64,000 bases of DNA, from NCBI RefSeq assembly GCF_014805625.2, contig NW_023998414.1, positions 25,650,525 through 25,714,524 of the forward strand, in the 5' to 3' direction. The notes under the pieces are model-generated. The model was given only the letters and a program-made list of their open reading frames with translations. It was not told where the DNA came from and did not search any database. The DNA comes from Glossina fuscipes. Lineage: Eukaryota > Arthropoda > Insecta > Diptera > Glossinidae. Shown here piece by piece: positions 11,691 to 24,600 of this stretch (position 1 is its first letter; every line of letters starts with the position of its first letter). A program made the translations under genes and the position numbers.

Positions 11691-14600
11691 TAAATATAAA
11701 TATATATATATATATAGATATAATGATATAGATATATATGCATATATCCGCTTTATATTGAATTGGGCTTATGCCTAAGCTATAAATTTTAAACGCTTTA
11801 AACAAAAAATGGAATAAGGAAATCAAAATTCCCAATAACAATCACTATTACAATGACTGATGTCCTTATCAAAAATGATACTTGAATGTGATTTATATCG
11901 CCTGAGCAAACCTGGTAAAACTTTTGCAGCTAAACTATTTATAAATAATGTTTTCTTCCGTTATTTCAAACTGCACAATAATGCAATTGTGATACAGTCA
12001 TTTGAATACGACATATAGTATGGTAGTCTGTAGAGTGAATGATATTCAAATTTAGCGTTTGGCACATTACTTCGGTCAGAAAGTATTTTTTTTAGCTTTG
12101 GGGCGATTTTGTAATACTCAATAATTTAGGGAGACAATAGATGGCGAAAATCTGTTTATTTATCTCGTTTATTCTATTCTTAAGAAATGTTGAACTAACT
12201 GAAGTTACTACTATACTCAATTTCTTTTAAACTCTCTATCTAATAAACGGAAATAGTTATTTTTTTTTTATTAGAAATGCAAACCGATCATTTCAATAAT
12301 GCGCCCCCCTATAAAACTTTAAATCTCATTCATTCATTCAACTTTATTTTTCAATTCTCGTTATTTGACTGCGATGCATTTGAGTGTTCAAAATTCACAT
12401 ATGGAAAATAATAATCCATTTTCAAGATTTTTTCGACCTAAGTCAACATGTTTCTTTCTCATGGGCCTTGAAATAATAACATTTTATTTTTTTCAAGTTT
12501 AGTCCAGTCCAGTCGAACCTTATCTTTGATTTAATTTATTAATTAATAATAATAAAAATTATTAATTACAATTAAATTATACAATAATAATTATTGCAAT
12601 AATTAATGATTGATGTTCCACTAAGAATCTATAGTCTCTTTCGACACAATTATGAACAATAGCACAAGTGAAGATAACGTAGCCAAGTGTGACTTTTAAG
12701 CTTATAGAAGACCTTTATAACTACTAACAATTATTTTGGCATGGAATGCGTTAATGAAGAATAGCCTTGATGATAAGTATTTGTCAGTTAGAGTTAAGTT
12801 CAATATTGCCTAAGGCTTAAATTTCTCTCACTAAAAAAAACTGTAAATGTTTGTATCTTTAACTTTGACGTGATCTCCTTTCCCGTATTAGCTAAAAATA
12901 TAAAAATAAAATGTGAGTTTGAAATATGAGATACGCAGATTTACGTAGAAAGGATGCGAGAGAGTGCTTCAGGCGGATTAGCAAAACGATATATCCCGAT
13001 TCCTGACGACAACTCAACGAAGTGGTAATTTTATAAAGCAGTAAAGCGAATACAATGTTAAGAACAACCAGTAAAATCGTTGCATCTACGCGTAATTCCA
13101 AGAAATAGTGCTTGTAGCTAATTAATCGGATGAAGGGAATTGAGTCCGATGGACCTCTGCCAATTTAGCTTTAATTTGTGTTGAGACCGTAGGCTCTTTG
13201 TAGTGTATTGGCAATATCTCTGCTAAAGTCTGCCTTGTACTCTGAAGACTGTACAAACTAAACCTATAACCGCCTCTGCAGGTTAACCGCGACATTGCAC
13301 AGTCGCTCCTTATGATGCATGTTAACTGTTATATTGAAGTCTCTTCCGGATGTACAATGTACTGTAAACGGTATAACACGTTTTGTTTATAATATTAAGC
13401 TTCGAGACCATATCGCCTCCTTCCTTTATGCATTCTTGAAATTCTCCTTTCCTGTTTCTTTCTACCTCGACAAAATCATTCAATCTCGATTCCCAAGCCT
13501 TTTAATTGAAACGCCTGTAGAGTTCTCTAGATCGAATAGAAATCCTTTCATCTTAGTTTGTCTAACTCATCTGTCAAAAGGTCATTTATTGTTCGTGTTG
13601 GTAGAATTCTTCAATGACTAAATGAAAAAACTGACTGTACATCTAAACTCGTAATGTGTATATTATCGCTGGTTAAAATTGATGATTGGTGATTGATGAG
13701 TTTTTAGATTATGATGATTACGTTATTTGCCATCTAGCTGACTTATGTTATAGTTGTGTCTATGTAATTAGCTCATAGGTCTTTAAGGATTTATAGTTAC
13801 TTCAAACAAAATAAAATAAGACTTGAGATTCATATTCGTATCAAATGACTGTAAAACATTTAAAATTGATATTTGGGAGGAATGGATTTTCAGTCCTTCA
13901 GTCAAATCAGCCCTTACAGAATTAAGAGAATTGAAAAAGAAAAAAAGTGAAAAGATTTTTGCTTGCAATGTGTGTTCCCCATTAATGTTAATGCGTTCAA
14001 TGTATGCGAATGCGAAGGAAAGTTTTTCTACGTCAACTGAACCGATATAATTTCATCGTAAACTGTATATATATATACAATATATATACACACATATAGA
14101 GAAAGAAAAAAGAAAGAAAACACCTTAACATATAATTTTATGTTGATAGGAAGAAGAATAAAATTGATTGATTGTTCGGCAAAATGACGAATTTTAGGAC
14201 GGTACCATCCATCCATTTGCAATGAAATTGAAGTAAAAAGGCGGCTTATTCGCTATAACTGCTCCAAGTGTAGAAGAATAAAATGAAAAATTTGATTTAA
14301 TGATCGAAGTAAGGATGGATGGAATTGCTAAGAAGAAGTGTGTTTTCGAAATTAGAATTTTAGCGTTAAGTACTATGAAAACAACAAAAGAGGATTTTTT
14401 TTTTTTGTAATCTTAGATCTCCTGCGAATTAAAGAGTTAACCAAGATGGCAAAAGTTTTTCCAGCTATATATTCTTCTATACTGACATATTTTTTGTAAT
14501 ATAAATTCAGTAATTAAATAAGCCTGTATGTGAGAAAACCAAGTGTTCCTTTTACTGTAAGTTCGATATAATTCTTCCCTGAACAAAGAACAGCACAATA

Positions 14601-17217
14601 ATAATCTCTACAATCAATCTCTTATTTATGGATATTAGCGTAGTGCTAGTAGGATTATAATATATGGTACGAGTGATGAACATTTGCAGCCCTTACTACA
14701 TGTGTTAATATGTGCAATCTTCTCAAATTTCAAAGGTTTTTGATCACTTATCTAAAAATATGGTAAAAAAAATATATATATATATCTACAAAAGAAAGTA
14801 TTTTCATGCATCATATATATATATATATATATATAGTGAGTGATTGCATTTAAGAGGTTTTCGTCAACGACGGACGTTATCATGCATTTGTGAACTTTGG
14901 TAATCCATACAAGCAATCTTTTCTTTATATATACGTAAATCTCCGGTACATAAGTTTTTGGTTATTCTTGGAAAATACATACTTGAAAAGGCGTCTATTT
15001 TATTATATATTTGAGAAGGTTGATTCCACTTGCCAAGCGTTCCCTTTTTATTATTGTTAATTATTATCATTGTTATTATTATTGTAAGGTACAACGTGCA
15101 AATCAATAATATTTTCAACTGATCAAAGGTGGTTATGGTTTAAAGAAAATAATTTGGTTCAAGCAAAAAATCATGGTTTTCATATCGGAGTGTATAATAA
15201 AAAAAAAAAAAATAAAAGAAGGGTTTAACTTCAGCGGTAAACAAAAGTAAATAATTATGTTATTGGGCTCAGTAATATTTCTCAAGGGCTTCGATGAGTC
15301 ATTAGAAAGCGAAAGCGTTTTTTTAATTAGCTTACATTCGATTGTTAAAAAAAAATAAAAAATAAAAAAAAAGTATGTTTATACATATTTTTTTTTTTTA
15401 ATTTTAGTTTATTTTCATTTAGTTTTAAATTCACTTACAGTAAAAAGTTAAAAAGAAAGCTGCTAATGTATATTTAATATTGCAGGCGGTTATGGAGGCG
15501 GCGGCGATATGATTACTCAAGAAGACACAATATTTGTGTCAGGCATGGATCCCGGGGCAACTGAAATGGATATTGAAACTCATTTCGGAGCAATTGGTAT
15601 TATTAAGGTATATTATAAATATTATTTATTATGATATAAGAACAGATGAGAATGTTTATCATATCCATTACCGGTATTAGAAGCTCTTGTCCGCTTGGTT
15701 GGTATTGAAATCCAACCGTATCAACTAAAGGACAAACATGTAATAAGGAAAAACAAAATATTGCCTTTTTCGCCCATTACTCATAATTACAATAACACAT
15801 GCAACGATAAAAAAAAGTAATCATATATTAGTTTGGGGAAAAAGAAATCCATTATTTTTTCAGTAGATGGCTTCACTGATAGATTTCTCGTAAAGTATCG
15901 ATCAAACAATTTCCGAACTGTACATTTCGCAGCAAAAAAAATTCTTTTGGGGTTAGGTAGAAGATAATATTTGAACCGTTATATACAATAATATAGCATT
16001 TACGTCATTTTGCAATAAATCTTCCAACTGGAATGATGTGAATCCTTCAGTATTCATGAAAAAAAGGGACAATGAAAAAAATTGCTATCTTCTCAGTTAA
16101 AGACGCTTTAAACTGATTTGTTAATACACAGAGAAAAAATAAAACATTATGGAAAAACCTGAAAGATTAGTTAGTCTATATTTCGAATAAGTATAATAAT
16201 TAAAAAACTCCCGGATTATACAAAATGAAAATGAAAAATAATTGGCTTTATTAATTATATTCGGATAAGGTGAAGATGAATTTGGTGAATATAAGAGGCA
16301 CGGTGTCTGGCGCATATAATTTTCCTAATTTATTTTATATATTTTCTTCTTTTTTTTTCGTTTTTTCATTTCAGAAAGACAAACGCACTATGAAACCAAA
16401 AATTTGGCTGTATCGCCACAAAGACACTGGTCTATCCAAAGGTGAAGCTACTGTTACATATGACGACATCAATGCAGCACAATCGGCCATAGCTTGGTTT
16501 GATGGACGCGATTTTAATGGTTGTATTATTAAGGTCTCTTTAGCTCAGAGACAAAATAACTGGAGTAAAGGTGGTCGTGGTGGTGGTGGCGGCGGCGGCG
16601 GCGGTGGTGGTGGTGGTGGAGGTGGCCGTGGTCGCGGTGGTATGGGAGGTGGAATGGGTGGCGGTGGAGGAGACCGCGGTGGTAGCCGTTTTGACCGTAA
16701 TAGTGGCAGTGGAGGCGAAGGTACCGGTGGGTCGGGTCGTCATGATTATGATTCAGGACGTAGCGGTGGTGGTGGTGGCGGCGGCGGTGGTGGCGGAGAT
16801 CGTGGAGGTCGTTTACGTATGGGCGGTGGTGGTGGTGGCGGAGGCGGAGGAGGTGGCGGCGGCGGTGGTGCTCCCCGTGAAGGTGATTGGAAATGCAGCA
16901 GCTGTAATAACACCAATTTTGCTTGGCGCAATGAATGTAATCGCTGCAAAACACCTAAAGGCGATGACGGCGGTAATAATCGAGGAGGCGGTGGTCCTCC
17001 TGGTGGGTACGGTGGAGGTGACCGTGGCGGCTATAACAGAGATAATCGAGGTGGCGGCGGTGGTTACGGTGGCGGCAATCGTTTCGGCGGTGGCGGCGGC
17101 GGTGGTGGCGGTCGTGGGGGTGGTGGCGGCGGCGATCGTGGTGGTCGTCGAGATTTCGGCGGCAACAGTGGCGGTCCCATGCGCAACAACTCTGGCAATC
17201 GCCCCCGTCCTTATTAG
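10190..17217 (+). CDS. caz: Cabeza / FUS-family RNA-binding protein (FET family), complete
   Basis: Six coding exons, phases all consistent: 10190-10196, 10253-10387, 10452-10548, 11359-11393, 15486-15607, 16375-17217; 412 residues. It is the fly orthologue of human FUS/EWS/TAF15, a nuclear RNA- and DNA-binding protein acting in transcription, splicing and neuronal RNA handling. In order: a low-complexity Gly/Tyr/Pro N-terminus (YNNFSVPPPNYQ matches cabeza), an RRM at about 105-190 (DTIFVSGMDP, later KGEATVTY as RNP1), Gly-rich RGG-type repeats, a RanBP2-type zinc finger at about 300-328 (WKCxxC...CxxC), more RGG, and a C-terminal PY nuclear-import signal ending RPRPY. The first exon holds only ATG GAT C. 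Long frames on the other strand over the Gly repeats are composition shadows. The 4.1-kb intron separates the N-terminal domain from the RRM. Confidence 0.95.
11394..15485 (+). other. Long intron 4 of cabeza (4.1 kb)
   Basis: The donor is G|GTAAAA after the tiny fourth exon and the acceptor is TTGCAG before the RRM exon. The intron contains a (TA)n tract (11626-11730), many A/T runs and a tract of unknown origin at about 13100-13620. No independent gene is supported inside it. Confidence 0.7.
11626..11730. repeat. (TA)n/(AAATAT)n microsatellite in a cabeza intron
   Basis: A run of about 100 bases of TA with AAATATA interruptions is directly visible. Confidence 0.85.
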
Positions 17218-20200
17218 ATTCACCTTCCCCCTCCTCCGTAGCATTTTTGAATGCATAGTTTATAGTGGTAGTATTAAAATATTAATTTAATTTTCATCAA
17301 TTTTTCAATGTTCAATTTCCACTATCATTTTCAATATTAACTTTTTTATTGATTCGACATCGGAAAGTGTACGTTACAACAGTCAACTCTCGGGTATTCC
17401 AGTCCGAACGCAAGTGAAATTTTTTTTTTTTTTTTGATGAAAACAAATGTAATTGCATCCTATCTGCTGTGGATCATTTATTTAAATGGTTAATTAAACT
17501 TAACTTGTAAACGCTGTGTAAAGACAGTTTTGCATGACAAAAGGACAATTTTATTAAGGAAGAAAAAAGAAAAAATAACATATTTATATAATTGACAATG
17601 AATTAAAAAGATGGGTTTCCCTAGCTCGTTAATTAAAAACTGAAATTTGTTAAATTAATCAAGAAGATTTAAGATAAGGATTTCTCACTATGCAAATTTA
17701 AGACGAAACTGGTAATTCTTCTTATATGATTTCAACTGTGAGTTGTTTTACTGACATACATTTCTTTTTTTTTTTTGTTTTTTGGCCAATGATTTCTTTT
17801 AAAAACATATTTAAGAAATGAATCGCACACATATTGAGGTGGAGAATAAAACCCAAGTTGCAATTAAGAACAATATAGGTTGTAGGCAGCCTGTCGAAGG
17901 CAAATCATGTGTAAGAAAAGCAAAGTCGATGATAAACGAGGGTAACGAGAATGACGAAGTAAAAATACGAGAGCTATGGTTTAACTTCTACGGCGGACTT
18001 TCGCATGGGTGAACTGCAAAGAATAAAATTTAAGCAGTGGAACGCATTCGCGCAAGAAGGCAAGATATTTTTCCATTTAAGAAGAAAGAGTCAACAATTC
18101 ATAAAAAAGTGATATCCAGAAGTTATGTCCAAACAGTAATGTGGAATTTCGCTACTTTATACATTTTGTAAGCTGAATAAAATTGAAACTTAGTACAAGT
18201 AACGCATGTTCGAGGCTTAGGTCCAACCAGGTTGTCTTCATGAGACCTCTATAATCAGTTTTGTACCGTCCTGGGATCAGCTTAAGGTTTTCCTTATTGA
18301 GCTAGTTGGATAACGAATTTCCATGATCGATTGGTAAGTCTCGTTATCGAGCAATTATTAATGAAAATTTGCCTTGATTATACATGATAGCATATAAAGC
18401 ATATGAGAGTCATATGAAAAAGATTTGTGTGAACGACAAAGTGTGGAATTGTGTGATTACTAGAAACTATTTAAAAAGTATGAAGGAATTATTATTATAT
18501 TTAGAGCCTGTTTAAGCAGTGTACAGAGGCAGAGGCACATTTCATATAAAAATTGTAAATTTCAAGCTAGCCATTAACAAAAGAAGAATGGAAAAATTTA
18601 GTTGAACATATTCAATATATTTAGCTCAATTTATTAAACTTTGTTCGTTTAGTAGATTTTATTTATTTATTTATTCTTTTTTTTTTGCTTATTTACTAAC
18701 TTTTCTTCTCCTTTGCATTATTTTTTTCTACATACACCGAAAATATTACGACTGATATGAATCAGACGCCCAACTCGATACGAAGGCAGTCGAGTACGGT
18801 CAGACGAAAAAGCGACCGAATCATGTTTATGTTTCATGAAACAAACCCTGACTTTATCTTGTATATCGTTGACAGCTAGAACCCTATCGGTATCACTTTC
18901 TAATACCGATTTCGTCCACAAGCGTTCTTCCACTACTTCCTTGCGTTTGCAAATGCATTAGTAGCGTTGGATGTACTGTTAGGAGAGACTGACCTAGGTC
19001 GAGAACATGTAAGTAATATCCCCTCCCGATTCTTTTTTGCGATGGCGCTTGTGTTTCTTTAAAAAGAAGAAATTAAAGAAAAAATTTAATTGGCAAGAAA
19101 TTCTTAACGCAATTCGCTAACTCCATAGATTTGCACAAAGCCGTTAACTTGATTAGACGATTTAACTGGCTTGATGTAGTGCCAGAGCGAATTTGCGCTT
19201 CTTGATTATTGATAGAAGAAGAATAAGATGAATAAAAATAAAATAACTGTACAAAATCAATTCAAAATAACATAATGTGGGATAAAATTTGAAATAATTT
19301 AATAATAAAATTTTAAATATCATTTTTAGATTTTAAAAGGAATTTTATTTCTACTTTTCTTCGTAGCAAGTTGTGCACGTTTTTTTTTATATGAAAATTG
19401 GGCAGCACTTTTTAAGTCTGAAGTTTTTTTTTCTTTTTTCTTGGTTTGTTGTAGACTCTTCGAGAAAAACCTTTAAAGAGATCTATAATTCCAACAACAA
19501 TTTTATTAATCTTAAATTTTTTAATATCATCTAGAATGCTTTTGTGTACTAGTTATAAGATAAACTATATAAATAACCTTAAATTTTAAAAGAAACTTTC
19601 ACTTTTTGTTTCATTTGTATGTACACATGCACAACCATATGATTTGTCGATTCCAATAAAGTTGAAATCCCAACTCGAAAATAGGAATAACGTCTCGGTT
19701 TATCAATCCACTATGATTGTTTTTAATTTATTTCAATTAAGCCCTGAAAGCCACCAAAAGCCCGAAAATGTTCAAGATATTCAATGTGTATTGACACACT
19801 TATCGTAAACAGTAAAATGCAGTAAATGTCATAATAAAGAGTGAATAATCGTACTATAAAATAGAGAGTCAATATGGTTAATTTGCTCAGTTATTAAACG
19901 ACACGTACTTCGTTCTCTTCGTAAAAATACTCTTTCATAAAATTGCGCAAAATACCGTGCCTCCTCCATTACGTTTTTAATGCTCTTAACTTATATATTT
20001 ATAAAACAAGACCGGGTATATATAAGCTGCGGCTATATGATTATAGCTGAAAATAAAATAGAATTGTTAAATGGAAATAATACTTGCGTCTGCCATGTAT
20101 AACGGGTATAATTTATGCCTTAAATGATATACTGCATATACAATTGTGAAAATATGTAAAATTACATTTATAAAACAAAATAAAAAAGAATTGAATAAGA

Positions 20201-21082
20201 AATTTGTGAGGTGAAAAATTTGATAAATAAAACAACGAGATTGCCGATCAATAATAAATATGGATGTTTGAGCTTTTAACACAAAAAAAAAAAGAAGAGT
20301 AATTGAACTCTAATAAATCGAGATGTTTGTATACTGACATTTACTTCGAGAAACACAGACTATTAATTATGTTATTAAACGGTTTTCGAGTGGATTTCTT
20401 CTTGGCGGCATTATTTTGTTAACGAAACTTTTTCAATAAAAAATATATTATAAAAGAAAACACGAAGAATTTAATAAATATAAACTTTTTCCCATCTTCA
20501 GACATACGAACAAAATTGATTTTTAAATTAAAAAAAAAAAAAATTTTAAAAGCCTGAAAAACTACAATAAAATTAATAGATGAAAAATCGATAAAAATAG
20601 ATTGGTTAGAAATAGATTGCTTGTAACAGCGTGGAGAAAACATAGAACGAAACGCTTGAAAGAAAAAGATTCTGCGCAATTTTGCGTGTGTTAACTTGGC
20701 TTTTTGTTTTCTACATTAAAACATATCACAATTATTTGATGAATTTTTTCTTTTCTTTTTTTCATTTTATTTATATATTTTTTTTTTTGCCAATACGCTC
20801 ATGTCGCATTGACAGCATATAAATATTTTTGTATACAACCAAGTTTTTATTAACTGAAAAGGCGTGTAAACAATAAATACTTAAATTAGGAGGTGTGTGT
20901 GTGTGTCTCATCGCGGTAAGAAAAATTCAAAAATAAACAAATCCGCATAATATCAATATTGCGATTTGATTTAGTAAACGAAAACAATACAAAAAAAATA
21001 AATAAATAAATAAAATAATTTAAAAAAATATTGGTAAACAAGAACAACTACAACAAATTAGCATCAATCCATGCGATTTATA
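17218..21082. other. cabeza 3'UTR and cabeza-eas intergenic/leader DNA
   Basis: This is AT-rich with no supported gene. Nearest the eas start is an A-rich leader with GTGTGTGTGT (20893-20905) and AAATAAATAA-type repeats. A 71-codon open frame on the minus strand (18718-18933) is the only coding-like stretch and is treated under findings. No clear cabeza poly(A) signal could be chosen; AATAAA occurs near 17846 and 18176. Confidence 0.5.
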
Positions 21083-21643
21083 ATGGGCTCTGAAACAGAA
21101 ATAAATGGCTATGATGAAATTCCATATGGTGTTGCTTCCTCACAACCGATTGATATAAACGTTTATAATTCAAATCTTCCCTTATCCAGTAATGGCGTTT
21201 GCGTCAACAATAACGGTGACGATCGCTCAACGATCCCATCTTCGCCGGTAACAGCAGTAACAGAAACCGATTGCGTATCTTATGTTCCTGTTTGTATAAA
21301 TGAAAACGATGTTATTGAAGGAGCTAAGCAAATTCTAACAGCAATTAGATCACACTGGGACCTAAAGTTTGTTCAATTTAAGGTAACTATTTATGGAAAT
21401 AATACTGAAAAATTTCTTTACATGAAGGACTTAAATGTACTCACTATTAGAGCCATTATGACTGCATGATTAATGGCGTTCAAGGGTGCATTTAGAAATG
21501 CCTTTATGCTGGCCAGGGACGAATTCTCTTCGCATCCTTATGATTCTACGGTTTTTATGTAAACATCTACACGTTAACTAATGGATAGGTTAAGTAATAT
21601 TGAGGCAAGATTTTTTAGTCATTTTCAAATATTCGTGTTATAA

Positions 21644-21689
<46 letters not shown>

Positions 21690-24600
21690 GTGCGATTATT
21701 GATTAAATGCATAAATAATAAATAACGTGAAACAAGTCAATGAATTTTGTCCTGCTAGCAATTTAATGCGATTATATTATTCATCGAGGAATCGACTCAA
21801 TTGCCAATATACCATAATACACATGAACATATCGCCAGAGTTTACGTATTTCCAACTGTCGCTAGATACTAAACCGAGTCTATATGCGGTCGTGATTGAA
21901 ACAAACTTGTATTATAGCCATATTAAAGGTAGGGGAAAACAAAAATAATCGTAATCAGCTTGTAAACGCGTCCACGCGCGTTTTAATAATAAATCTGATA
22001 AATCTTCATGGATATTAAATTTAATCTAGAACTTGACATAGGTAATCTGCTTCTTCTTCTTCTATTCAGAAAATCAACAACCAAAAATTCGCTGAGATGT
22101 GTATAGATAATCTAAAAGCGTAATGTAAAGCAAGTACACCGAATTCTCTTTTTACACGATAGTAGATACATTCTCAAAAAATTCGTGTAAAAAAAAATAT
22201 TGACTAAATGGACAGATAGTAGATTGTTTGCACACCTAAAAAGGCAATTGAAAAGTGGAATAAAAAATATTCTTATTAGGGTTTAATTAAGCATTTCTGT
22301 CGTGCTTACACGTTTTAAATTATAAAAAATAAATTATATTTTGAACAACCAAACAAATTTGCGTAAAAAATACATAACGTCTTTACTCCTTGTGAACGAT
22401 GCATATGATGAATACATTCGACGTATTCTAACTGGAGGAAAAAAAAAAATTCCTCAGATAAATGCATTAAAAACAATTCGTGTTTCGTTTCGCTTTTTTC
22501 GTGTAAAAAAAAAAAAAAACTTATGTAAAAAACGAACTAGGTGTACAAACATTACAATCGTGCAGGGCCGATCACTCAACCTACCTACCACTATACCACT
22601 TTATCTAACATACAATTCAACTTATTTTGATAATAAAATATCAAAAGTTATACCTTTTTTCCATGTAAAGACATACAAGATTTCACGGAAGCATTTGTAA
22701 AGTTAATTTTCATCTCAAAGATCCTGTCATTTTTCATATACTAAAATTTTGACTTCACTACCATATTAAAGTATATTTTTCATCAGAACATGTATATGAG
22801 GAAAGATCCAAAAAGAAGTACGTGAAGCAAACTTGGTACAGGTTATCTTTATTTTTAAAAAATTACAACTTTCCGCCGTGAAAGGTATCGATTCTCATGC
22901 GGAAGAGGAGGTGATTTAACAATGGTACCAATGCAAATTTTTTGTAAATCCTCTTTTTGAAAATTCGAATGGCATCCTATATGGATGGGGTCGTAAAAAT
23001 GATTTGAACCAAGCAATTTTCAATAGCGTTCACCTATGAGCCAAAACATCTTAGTATACCAAATATTTTGAAAATATGTAAAAAAAAAACAAGTAAGGAA
23101 ATTATATTCGGCTAAGCTCAAGCCTCGCATACCCATCACCATGCCTTTCTACTCACCAAATTCTTTTATTTAATACCCATATCGCCGGTGTATGATTAAC
23201 AAAACATTAATCCACCAGGTCGCGGGATATTAACCCAACTTTACGCAGATAATATATCTTAATATAATATATCCCTGTGATAAATAAGCGCAAAACCTCC
23301 AAAAAGTAAAGAAAAGAAAATTAAATCACTAGTATGCTTGTGTGGGCATAGCCCACAGCCTTGCCCCTTTTTGCACGTAAAGAGTAGATTGGTTCGCAAA
23401 GTGAACGTAGAAAATTTTGGTCTTCAAACTTTTATAATTTCTGAGCAACGAGCTAAAACCCATAAATTTTTATTCAGAAAAACGGATTTGCGTTCAGTTT
23501 ACACTTCACTGTAGGCTTCTGGTCCGATTAATTTCACCCATTTTCAATACCAATTTACGTACAAGAACTTTCAATATCTCTCCCACATTTTAAGTGGACC
23601 AGGAGAATGCCAACAACAAACACCATACGTAAGGACAAACATGGCTAAATCAATTCGGAGTTTCACGCTAATCAAGGGTACATATACTTTATAGCGTCTC
23701 TGCAGCTTCCTTTTGGGCGTTACTTACGTTATGAAAAAAGAAAAAAAGTATATTCCCATCATTCGATGGCCAATATCAGTTCATAAAATGCCTCCTGCGA
23801 ACAGTGTGCCTACCTTTATACAAGATGCAATTCTTTGATACTTTATCGCGAAGATAACTGAAGAATTGTATTAATTGAACGTAGACGTAGACGTAGACGT
23901 AGACGTAGAGTATTCAATGATCGCTTTTGTCGAACGATAGTGTTTTCATTTCTCATAGATCGATTTGAGTTGACGGGCATCGTGCAATAATGTGTAATAC
24001 TCCAAAGTGAATATAAATTACTTAACAGAATCTAATATTTTTTGTTTTGACCCCGAAAAACGTTTAAAAGTCTCGTGAAAATTAGTTTCGTGGTGAATGC
24101 AGTTTTTGCAAATGTTTCGTAAAATGATTGCAACGGTTTACATTGAGGTCTTTGAAGCATAGCAAAATCACTTTCAAATAATACGCGTGGTATTGAATGC
24201 ACGAATACGAATTCGTAATAAAAAGCCCAAGTTGCTTAGACAGAATAGTTATAGCGAAATAAAATGGGCGAAGTTTTTTCTTATGAATGTGACAAAGTTT
24301 CCCGCGCATAATATTTATGTTACGGACATATATGTTACGTTTAGGCGAATTTATATAATAGAGAGAATGAACAATGACAATGATTCTAAATTGATATAAC
24401 TATATCTGTTTGCCCGATATCCGTTCACATGTCTTTGTTTTGGCCCAAGGAAGACAAATAGCATACATTTCTATGCCCATTCCTTATATAGTTAGCATGT
24501 GAAAAATTGATTTGAGATGAGATCGATCGTCTTTTGCATATCTTTCGTCATTAAGTCTTAACTTGCAGTCGATTAGGTTGACAAGTTGAGTCTAAACATA

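Noticed and set aside
13319..13621. 100-codon frame in the cabeza intron
   Set aside because: It is pyrimidine-rich and has no recognisable domain; a LINE origin was considered but not supported by motifs.
16529..17290. Long overlapping frames on both strands (His-, Thr-, Pro-, Val/Ala-rich) over the cabeza last exon
   Set aside because: They are composition shadows of the GGN-repeat Gly-rich coding sequence; the RRM, zinc finger and PY signal are in the cabeza frame.
22341..22700. 119-codon + strand frame in the eas intron
   Set aside because: It crosses poly-A runs and the edge of a family B repeat, and has no domain.
23879..23909. CRISPR-like or regulatory hexamer array
   Set aside because: A six-base unit without spacers is a microsatellite, and this is a eukaryotic genome.
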